12,191 bases of DNA from Scatomorpha merdavium. Lineage in GTDB: Bacteria > Bacillota > Clostridia > Oscillospirales > Oscillospiraceae. A model generated the notes under the pieces. It saw nothing but the letters and a program-made list of their open reading frames with translations, ran no database searches and had not been told where the DNA came from. Position 1 is the first letter of the stretch. The number at the start of each line of letters is the position of its first letter. Positions 7,023 through 12,191 of the stretch are shown here, piece by piece. The stretch is taken from NCBI GenBank assembly GCA_018711415.1, contig DVIJ01000018.1, forward strand, positions 1-12,191. Reading direction: 5' to 3'. A program made the translations under genes and the position numbers.

Positions 7023-8190
7023 CATGGTCCTCACCGGCAACTACGCCGCAGCCGAGGCGGCTGCGCTCTGCAGGCCGGACTTGGTCGCGGCATATCCAAT
7101 AACTCCGCAATCATCTGTTGTTGAACATCTGGCAGAGATGGTCCATGAGGGTCGGCTGGATACCGAGCTCGTCCAAGTGGAGTCTGAACATTCTGCCATG
7201 AGCGTCGTACAGGGCGCTGCAGCCGGCGGAGGGAGAGTGTTCACCGCCACGAGCGCTCAAGGACTAGCTCTCATGTATGAGCCGTTCTTTAGAATGTCAA
7301 CGCTGCGCCTGCCGATGGTCATGGCCATAGCCACGCGTGAGATGACCTCTCCCGAGAGCATATGGAGCGGACAGCAAGACGTCATGTCCGTTAGAGATGC
7401 CGGCTGGATACAGGTCTTTTGCGACGGGAACCAGGAGATCGCTGATATGATCATACAGGGCTACCGGATCGCGGAACATCAGGATGTGCGCATACCAGTC
7501 TGCGTTTGTTATGATGGGTTCTACAGTTCGCACCTGACGACAGGTGTGTATATGCCATCCCAGGCAGAAGTTGACGCGTTCCTGCGTGTTCGTGGCCAGG
7601 AGAGGAAGGCGCTGTTGGACCCGGAGTCACCGCTGGCGCTTGACCCGATGACACCCGGCGAACTGTTGATGCACTACCGCAAAAATCACCTTGCCGCAAT
7701 GCAGCGGGCTTTAAAGGTGATCGAAGAGACTGAATTGAGGTTTTCAGCCCACTTCGGCCGTTTCTACGGCGGAGCGTTGAGCAAATACCGGATGGATGAT
7801 GCAGAGGTCGCCCTTGTGACCATAGGCGGAATGAGCGGCGCGGCAATGGACGCTGTGGATGAAGCCAGGGAACGCGGCATAAAAGTCGGACTCGTGAGGC
7901 TTCGTTTTATCCGTCCCTTCCCGGAGGCGAAACTCCGCTCTGCACTGAGCGGCATACGCGCTTTTTGCTGTGTTGATAGGAGCGTGTCTTTTGGCTGGAA
8001 CTGTGGGCCAATGTTTGTTGAAACAAGAGCCGCTCTCAGCGACGCTTTGGACAAGGCATCGTTCTCGGCCATTGGAGGGCTGGGCGGTGCGGATATCTCC
8101 GTAGCCGATTTCACCGCTGTCATAGACATCTTGGAACAAATCAAGAACAGCCCCGGATTATACGAAACGTTCTGGCTGATGAAAGATTGA
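7012..8190 (+). CDS. porA: 2-oxoacid:ferredoxin oxidoreductase, alpha subunit
   Basis: Alpha subunit, carrying the pyrimidine-binding part of the thiamine diphosphate site. 392 residues from ATG at 7012, the normal size for a four-subunit enzyme. Seen in sequence: LTGNYAAAEAA near the N-terminus, AAYPITPQSSVVEHLAEM (signature YPITP), VQVESEHSAMSVVQGAAAGGGRVFTATSAQGLALM (the ExEHSA glutamate region expected to contact the cofactor), CYDGFYSSH, and a C-terminal transketolase-like domain II with VALVTIGGMSGAAMDAVDEARERGIKVGLVRLRFIRPFP. The YPITPQS and DGF..SH features fit pyruvate and 2-oxoisovalerate types, not the large fused enzyme. It overlaps the ferredoxin gene by eleven bases. Substrate is not fixed by what I can see. 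Confidence 0.94.
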   Translation: MGSNMVLTGNYAAAEAAALCRPDLVAAYPITPQSSVVEHLAEMVHEGRLDTELVQVESEHSAMSVVQGAAAGGGRVFTATSAQGLALMYEPFFRMSTLRLPMVMAIATREMTSPESIWSGQQDVMSVRDAGWIQVFCDGNQEIADMIIQGYRIAEHQDVRIPVCVCYDGFYSSHLTTGVYMPSQAEVDAFLRVRGQERKALLDPESPLALDPMTPGELLMHYRKNHLAAMQRALKVIEETELRFSAHFGRFYGGALSKYRMDDAEVALVTIGGMSGAAMDAVDEARERGIKVGLVRLRFIRPFPEAKLRSALSGIRAFCCVDRSVSFGWNCGPMFVETRAALSDALDKASFSAIGGLGGADISVADFTAVIDILEQIKNSPGLYETFWLMKD

Positions 8191-8203
8191 AGGGGGCAGA
8201 GCA

Positions 8204-9109
8204 ATGGGTTACATTGAAACACTAAGGCAGCTTCCCGACATGGTATCGCCGGGCGTTTCTGCCTGTCCGGGATGCGGAGGCGAGCTTGTGCTCCGGCGAG
8301 TGTTGCAGCTGGCCGGAGAGAATACGATAGTATGCGTACCGCCTGGATGTATGGCTGGCAGCGGCGCGATCGGATGGAGCCACAATACAGGCATGAAAAT
8401 ACCGGTACACATACCCCTTTTGGACAACACGGCATCGTTTATGAGCGGGCTCAGCCACATATATGAACGCCGGGGCAGGGGAGACGTCAACATAGTAGCC
8501 GTAGCCGGCGATGGAGCTACTGCCGACTGCGGATTCCAGAGCCTTTCCGGAGCGGCAGAACGTGGAGAAAAGATGCTCTACGTCTGCTATGACAACGAGG
8601 GTTACATGAACACCGGATATCAGCGGAGCTCCACAACCACGGAAGGCTCCCGCACCTCTACCACGCCTGTTGGCAAGATGCTCTCCGGCAAGCAGCAGCC
8701 GCAGAAATATCTGCCGCTCATAATGGCCATGCACGGTATAGAATATTGCGCCACCGCAACGCCGTGGAACATGCGTGACATGGTCGAGAAAATACAAAAG
8801 GGCCTTGCCGCCTCCAAACGAGGCTTTGCTTATCTGCATATTTTCACACCATGCCCGACGGGCTGGAGTTTCCCTCAGGACATGACTATCGAGGTATCCA
8901 GGCTGGCAGTGCTCACGAACATGTTCCCGCTCTGGGAAAGAGCGGACGGCTGTTTCAAACTCAATTACAAAAACGAAAAGCCCATCAGCGTGACTGAGTT
9001 CACAAGCCTGATCGGTAAGTTCAAAAGCCTTAGCCCCGTACAGCTTGATTCCATCCAGCGCGCAGCAAACGAGCGATACGCCACAATAAAAGCGCTTGCC
9101 GGCATGTAA
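8204..9109 (+). CDS. porB: 2-oxoacid:ferredoxin oxidoreductase, beta subunit
   Basis: Beta subunit, holding the diphosphate part of the thiamine diphosphate site and the proximal [4Fe-4S] cluster. 301 residues, full length. Cluster ligands expected from the family are present: Cys21 and Cys24 in CPGCG, Cys49 in PPGCM, and Cys217 in FTPCPTGW. The thiamine diphosphate motif runs from GDG (102-104) to YDNEGYMNTG (129-138), followed by QRSS and TSTTPVGK. The DNEGYMNTG...TTPVGK run and the later EVSRLAVLTNMFPLWE closely resemble PorB of pyruvate:ferredoxin oxidoreductases as I remember the Thermotoga protein, which is the main reason for the por name; no alignment was run. AGGGGG lies seven bases before the ATG, and the gap to the alpha gene is 13 bases. 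Last gene of the operon, followed by a strong terminator. Confidence 0.95.
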   Translation: MGYIETLRQLPDMVSPGVSACPGCGGELVLRRVLQLAGENTIVCVPPGCMAGSGAIGWSHNTGMKIPVHIPLLDNTASFMSGLSHIYERRGRGDVNIVAVAGDGATADCGFQSLSGAAERGEKMLYVCYDNEGYMNTGYQRSSTTTEGSRTSTTPVGKMLSGKQQPQKYLPLIMAMHGIEYCATATPWNMRDMVEKIQKGLAASKRGFAYLHIFTPCPTGWSFPQDMTIEVSRLAVLTNMFPLWERADGCFKLNYKNEKPISVTEFTSLIGKFKSLSPVQLDSIQRAANERYATIKALAGM

Positions 9110-9119
9110 GCGCATTCAA

Positions 9120-9156
9120 AATAAAAGCCGGACGGTTTCCCCGTCCGGCTTTTATT
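9120..9156. terminator. Bidirectional Rho-independent terminator
   Basis: A perfect 16-base inverted repeat (9120-9135 with 9141-9156) around the loop TTTCC. The stem core GCCGGACGG/CCGTCCGGC is flanked by an A-run on the left and a T-run on the right, so it reads as a terminator on both strands. It lies 10 bases after the beta-subunit stop, and its right edge overlaps the stop codon of the convergent LysR gene (9155-9157). One structure therefore ends both operons. Confidence 0.93.
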
Positions 9157-10045
9157 AATCCCTTATGTACTCCGCTCGGAATTCCTCGTAAAAAAGGCGG
9201 GCCGCGCCGTTGTCCGTCGCCTCGTTGTAGTAGACGTATTCGTTGAATCGGCAATCGCGGTCCGATATTCCGACGACGAAACAATCCTTTGTAAGCATGT
9301 TGCGCACATGTCTAGGAGCTATCACAATTCCCTTGCCTGTGGACACCAGAAAAAGAGCCGTCATGAGGTTCGGTGCCTTGATACATCCAATGCGCCCGCG
9401 AGTGGACTTCTCAACCAGTAGCCAATTGCGGGCATACGGGCCAAAGGGTTCCCATGCGTAGGGGACTATCAACGTCTCGCCTGCGAGTTGATGTAGAGCA
9501 ATGAGGGACTTGGTCATTAGTTTGTGGCCCGGCGGGAGCACGGCATAGGTGCCGTGGCTGAATATGAGCCGCCTGACCACGCCCGCAGGCGGCTGCGCAT
9601 ATTCGCAGGGCGTAAAAACCAGGTCGCAGCGCGCACAAAGTGAAGGAGGAGTATTTTCTGCCACAACTTCAAAGTCCAGCTCAATGTCCGGATATCTCTC
9701 CATGAATTTGTGCGTGAACTCCCTAATTTGAAAAGCGTAGGAGATCTCTAACTCACAGGCTATGCGGACACTGCCCTTTACCGGCATGTTTCGCACACGA
9801 GTGAGACCGAGTGCGCGATCGCACTTCTTCAAAAGGCCTTCTGTCTGGTTGGACAGCAGACGCCCCGCCTCCGTAAGAGCAACGCCGTGCGTCGTGCGCT
9901 TGAGCAGCGGTACGCCCAGCTCAGCCTCCAAAGCCTGAATATGCCTGATAAGAATGGGCTGTGAGATATACAGCGCTTTGGCTGCGCGGGAATAGTTAAG
10001 CACCCTCGACAAAACCAGAAACTCATAGAGCCGCTCTGTGTTCAC
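9155..10045 (-). CDS. LysR-family transcriptional regulator (downstream member of a tandem pair)
   Basis: DNA-binding regulator of 296 residues counted from GTG at 10045. The N-terminal helix-turn-helix (about residues 3-62) reads LYEFLVLSRVLNYSRAAKALYISQPILIRHIQALEAELGVPLLKR, then GVALTEAGRLL, the standard LysR pattern, with LLKR in place of the usual LFxR. The substrate-binding domain begins near residue 85 (GSVRIACE) and includes FMERYPDIELDFEV and a late VSTGKGIVIAPRHV segment. AGGAGG (10060-10055) lies nine bases before the GTG; the in-frame TTG at 10066 has no good site. It starts inside the upstream LysR gene (23-base overlap), so it is probably translated by coupling. Its last codon overlaps the shared terminator. 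Target genes unknown. Confidence 0.93.
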   Translation of the reverse strand: MNTERLYEFLVLSRVLNYSRAAKALYISQPILIRHIQALEAELGVPLLKRTTHGVALTEAGRLLSNQTEGLLKKCDRALGLTRVRNMPVKGSVRIACELEISYAFQIREFTHKFMERYPDIELDFEVVAENTPPSLCARCDLVFTPCEYAQPPAGVVRRLIFSHGTYAVLPPGHKLMTKSLIALHQLAGETLIVPYAWEPFGPYARNWLLVEKSTRGRIGCIKAPNLMTALFLVSTGKGIVIAPRHVRNMLTKDCFVVGISDRDCRFNEYVYYNEATDNGAARLFYEEFRAEYIRD

Positions 10046-10940
10046 GCCTGTGCGCCTCCTTCGCAAATATCACGTAGTCCCGGACAAATGCCTCGGTCTC
10101 CTCATTCAACAGCGCCCTGTCGTAAAAGAAGCACGGAGCAGCGGGGTGTGGAACGTCCGTCACTGAAACGCATACCGTATTCGGCGGAAGGTCCATCATG
10201 TCGCGCGGAGAGAGTATCAGTCCCTTGCCGATGGGTACCAGGAGTTTATAAAACAGCGGAGAAGTCTCGCTCTCATATACCTTATATGTTATCCCGGAGG
10301 CTTTCAGGTTGCAAAACTGAAAGTCTCTTATGCTGCTCTCCTTTGTGCGCGGGTAGAGGACAAAACTCTCGCCGTCAAGTTCCTTGAGACTAACGGTGTT
10401 TCGATAAGCAAGCCGATGTGACCTTGACATCAGCACATATTGGCTTGAGGCCGCAACTGTGGTTTTTGTGAGGCCGGGTATCTCAAATTCGCTCATCACC
10501 GGGGCGAAGTATATGTCCACAGCGCCGCTGCGCAGGCCGTCCTCAATGGAAAAGCGCGTGTCGTCAAACAGCTCGAGGCTCATATCCGGGTAGCGGAGAT
10601 TCAACTCGTCCAGAAATGGGCCGAGGTAGAGCGGCAGACCGGAGCCGGTTACAGCTATGCGCAGGCGGCGATAGCGGTGACGTTCTGCCTCGCGCAGCTC
10701 GTAGCGGAGCTGACGCAGGTCCTCAAGTATCTCCTCCGCGCTGGGCAGCAGGCGCTCGCCGGCCTGCGTTAGTACAGTGCCGCTCGGACTGCGCCGGAAC
10801 AACTCCACGCCCAGTTCATTCTCAAAACTCCGCAGCCGAGCCGCTAGCGTCGCCTGAGGGACGCCCGTCTCCTTCGACAGCTTCTTCATACTGCCGCACC
10901 TTGCGGCCTGTGCAAATTCCGAAAGCCTTTCCAGGTCCAT
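10023..10940 (-). CDS. LysR-family transcriptional regulator (upstream member of a tandem pair)
   Basis: LysR-type regulator, 305 residues. The N-terminal winged helix (about 1-60) reads LSEFAQAARCGSMKKLSKETGVPQATLAARLRSFENELGVELFRR, then GTVLTQAGERLLPSAEEIL. The usual AA before the recognition turn is replaced by KL, and the common SQ(S/P) by PQA, so DNA contacts may be unusual. The effector domain begins near residue 93 (RLRIAVTGSGLPLYLGPFL) and ends with GKGLILSPRDMM and CFFYDRALLNEETEAFV. This layout parallels the second LysR (GKGIVIAPRHV), so the two look like diverged paralogues. ATG at 10940 has GGGGG nine bases upstream. It is the first gene of the minus-strand pair and is divergent from the substrate-binding lipoprotein gene, so that gene, its partner and itself are the natural targets to suspect. 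Confidence 0.93.
   Translation of the reverse strand: MDLERLSEFAQAARCGSMKKLSKETGVPQATLAARLRSFENELGVELFRRSPSGTVLTQAGERLLPSAEEILEDLRQLRYELREAERHRYRRLRIAVTGSGLPLYLGPFLDELNLRYPDMSLELFDDTRFSIEDGLRSGAVDIYFAPVMSEFEIPGLTKTTVAASSQYVLMSRSHRLAYRNTVSLKELDGESFVLYPRTKESSIRDFQFCNLKASGITYKVYESETSPLFYKLLVPIGKGLILSPRDMMDLPPNTVCVSVTDVPHPAAPCFFYDRALLNEETEAFVRDYVIFAKEAHRREHRAAL
10055..10060 (-). promoter_or_regulatory. Ribosome binding site for the second LysR gene, inside the first
   Basis: On the minus strand AGGAGG lies nine bases before GTG at 10045 and within the last codons of the upstream LysR gene. It fixes the start of the downstream gene and shows that the pair is read from one transcript. Confidence 0.7.
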
Positions 10941-11026
10941 AGATCAGAGCCCCCAAAAATCAGCATAACAGCACATTAGACTTTTGCCTTTTGAGCTTTC
11001 AGTATTTTGTCTACAGTGTCAAGTAA

Positions 11027-11042
11027 TTGGCAGCACTGCCAA
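11027..11042. promoter_or_regulatory. Perfect 16-bp palindrome, probable operator
   Basis: TTGGCAG-CA-CTGCCAA: 7-base arms, two-base centre, perfect symmetry. It lies about 90 bases upstream of the LysR start and about 150 bases upstream of the lipoprotein start, immediately upstream of a minus-strand TTGACA. It lacks a clean T-N11-A LysR core, so it may serve one of the LysR proteins or a different regulator, for example of the LacI type. Confidence 0.5.
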
Positions 11043-11117
11043 AGAACAACCCGTCATATTGTACATAATGTCAGGTGGATATATAAATATATTGCATAGC
11101 AGAAGGCGCAAATCCGA

Positions 11118-11146
11118 TTTTCAAGAGGCTCGCTTGGAGATACAAT
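11118..11146 (+). promoter_or_regulatory. Candidate promoter of the substrate-binding lipoprotein gene
   Basis: TTTTCA (four of six) - 17 bases - TACAAT (five of six). Transcription would start near 11153, leaving a leader of about 38 bases. An alternative, TTGTAC-17-TATAAA at 11059-11087, is weaker in the -35. Confidence 0.4.
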
Positions 11147-11190
11147 CGAGGTACCAAGGGTGAATAAGCATTTAATATGGAGGAGAGAAC

Positions 11191-12191
11191 ATGAAAATGA
11201 TAGTGAGTCTAATTCTTGCGGCTATGCTTATCGTCACGCTGCTCGCGGGCTGCGGCTCGGAGCCTGCGGCTGACGGTAATGCCGGGAGCGAGGACGGTAA
11301 GCTCATCGGCGTCTGCATGCAGAACATGTCTGGCAGCATAGCGGAGCTGCAATCCACGGCGCTGACTGAGACCTTCGAGGAGCTTGGCTATGACGTACAG
11401 GTCGTCTCAGCGGACGACAGTGTGTCCAATCAGGTGCAGCAGGTGCAGAACTTTATCCTCATGGGCGCGGAGATGCTGGTCGTGCTGCCCTGCGAGATTG
11501 AGACGCTTGAGGACAGCCTTCTCGAAGCGCGCGAGGCGGGCATCAAGGTTGTCATCAGCGGCGGCACGGGTACTATCTCAGAGGACGCCTACGAAGCGGT
11601 ATCTGCCGACGACGAGTACATGATAGGCATGTACGTCGCCTCGGTCGCAAAAACCTGGGTGGAGGAAAACATGGACCCGGACGGCGACTGGGACGTCGCC
11701 TTCCTGAGCAGCACCATCTCTGATGACGCCAAGAGCCGCTGCGCGGGAGAGGCACAGATCCTCGAGCCCTGGCTCAAGAACGAGGACGGAGAGTATGTGA
11801 ATCTCATGGGCGAGGTAGTCTCCGAGTCCGAGCGCATCGAGAACCCCGTCTACTGCGAGATGATCGCCTCTCGAGTCACGAGCTTTGAGGACGCCGCCAC
11901 AGAAATGGACATCTCCGGCGACAACCGCAGCGTCGTGGCGGGTGTGCTGACAGACAACCCGGACGTGCGCGTCATAATTGCCTACAACTCGCTGGTGTCC
12001 ACGGCGGGCAGCCAGTACATAATGGACACCTATCCCGAGGACGAACAGTACGATTTCGCCTTCTTCTCCGGAGGCGTCATGGGCGACGAGTACGAGTACC
12101 TCATCGGCTCAGTGTCCGACTCCGGTACCAAGAGCGTGTTCCGCGGCGCCTGCCAGTTCGGCGGCGGGGACGCGGCTGCGACGCTGGCGAA
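11191..12191 (+). CDS. ABC transporter substrate-binding lipoprotein, sugar-binding family (3' end cut by window)
   Basis: Partial gene: 333 codons open to the end of the window with no stop. The protein starts MKMIVSLILAAMLIVTLLAGC, a lipoprotein signal with lipobox LAGC (Cys21), so it should be exported and lipid-anchored. After a short acidic linker, KLIGVCMQNMSGS opens a periplasmic-binding-protein fold. ELQSTALTETFEELGYDVQVVSADDSVSNQVQQVQNFILMGAEMLVVLP, then AREAGIKVVISGG, are typical of the Peripla_BP_4 (RbsB-like, sugar or related ligand) family. AEMLVVLPCE stands where many members have vDgiii.p. The protein is rich in acidic residues and has five further cysteines in the part seen. 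GGAGGAG lies five bases before the ATG. ATPase and permease genes are expected downstream but are outside the window. Ligand cannot be named. Confidence 0.88.
   Translation, partial: MKMIVSLILAAMLIVTLLAGCGSEPAADGNAGSEDGKLIGVCMQNMSGSIAELQSTALTETFEELGYDVQVVSADDSVSNQVQQVQNFILMGAEMLVVLPCEIETLEDSLLEAREAGIKVVISGGTGTISEDAYEAVSADDEYMIGMYVASVAKTWVEENMDPDGDWDVAFLSSTISDDAKSRCAGEAQILEPWLKNEDGEYVNLMGEVVSESERIENPVYCEMIASRVTSFEDAATEMDISGDNRSVVAGVLTDNPDVRVIIAYNSLVSTAGSQYIMDTYPEDEQYDFAFFSGGVMGDEYEYLIGSVSDSGTKSVFRGACQFGGGDAAATLA

Larger units (their letters stand above)
10941..11190. other. Divergent intergenic regulatory region
   Basis: 250 bases between the LysR pair (minus) and the lipoprotein gene (plus), with no credible open reading frame. 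It holds the 16-bp palindrome at 11027-11042; an AT-rich near-palindrome at 11079-11092 (ATATAT-AA-ATATAT); a minus-strand TTGACA (11022-11017) for which I found no good -10 at normal spacing; a candidate plus-strand promoter at 11118-11146; and the lipoprotein ribosome site GGAGGAG at 11179-11185. Local base composition is clearly more AT-rich than the flanking genes, as expected of a promoter region. Confidence 0.75.

Noticed and set aside
8222..9115. 297-codon open frame on the minus strand opposite the beta-subunit gene
   Set aside because: The plus-strand gene is a certain family member with conserved cluster cysteines; the antisense product has no recognisable domain and no proper ribosome site was seen.
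11017..11022. Minus-strand TTGACA as -35 of the LysR pair promoter
   Set aside because: The hexamer is perfect, but the sequence 16-18 bases downstream (around AAAGCT) is a poor -10, so no full promoter can be claimed.
11055..11070. Imperfect palindrome around TGTACA as a second operator
   Set aside because: Two central-flanking pairs fail and the arms are short; not distinguishable from chance.
11079..11092. ATATAT-AA-ATATAT symmetrical AT-rich stretch
   Set aside because: Low-complexity AT alternation is easily self-complementary by chance; kept only as a note on the intergenic region.
1..12191. tRNA, rRNA, CRISPR arrays, insertion sequences, toxin-antitoxin or phage genes
   Set aside because: None seen on reading; nearly all of the window is accounted for by eleven protein genes and short regulatory gaps.

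Overview
The window looks like the chromosome of an endospore-forming anaerobe of the Bacillota (Clostridia type) with fairly high GC. Three features point there: a homologue of the sporulation protein YunB, a four-subunit 2-oxoacid:ferredoxin oxidoreductase (an oxygen-sensitive anaerobe enzyme), and strong GGAGG/GGTGAT-type ribosome binding sites with frequent GTG/TTG starts. Genus cannot be read from the sequence; a high-GC gut Clostridia lineage is a guess.

Left part (1-5343), plus strand: a tightly packed run of housekeeping genes, murD (peptidoglycan precursor ligase), a PLP enzyme of the methionine gamma-lyase/'aluminium resistance' family, yunB (sporulation) and ligA (NAD-dependent DNA ligase). 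Gaps are zero to about 30 bases or the genes overlap, so this is probably one transcription unit. A small hairpin covers the yunB ribosome binding site and start codon.

Middle part (5360-9157), plus strand: an IclR-family regulator follows ligA after 16 bases. Two bases past its stop is a near-consensus sigma-A promoter (TTGACA-17-CATAAT), then a 15-bp palindrome with the same geometry as the E. coli IclR operator, then four overlapping or nearly adjacent genes for the gamma, delta (ferredoxin), alpha and beta subunits of a pyruvate/2-oxoacid:ferredoxin oxidoreductase. The likely reading is a self-contained module in which the IclR protein senses a metabolite and controls oxidative decarboxylation of a 2-oxoacid to acyl-CoA with reduction of ferredoxin. 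A perfect 16-bp-stem hairpin with A/T tails on both sides ends this operon and the convergent one.

Right part (9155-10940), minus strand: two LysR-family regulators in tandem, overlapping by 23 bases, apparently translationally coupled. A 250-bp divergent intergenic region follows, carrying a perfect 16-bp palindrome and promoter-like sequences. Last is the 5' portion of a plus-strand lipoprotein, a periplasmic-type (sugar-binding family) ABC transporter substrate-binding protein, cut off by the window end.

No RNA genes, CRISPR arrays, insertion sequences or phage genes were seen. The parts most worth attention are the IclR/operator/oxidoreductase module, the coupled LysR pair, and the palindrome in the divergent region. 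None is clearly a new class of system; the novelty, if any, lies in the substrate and the regulatory wiring.
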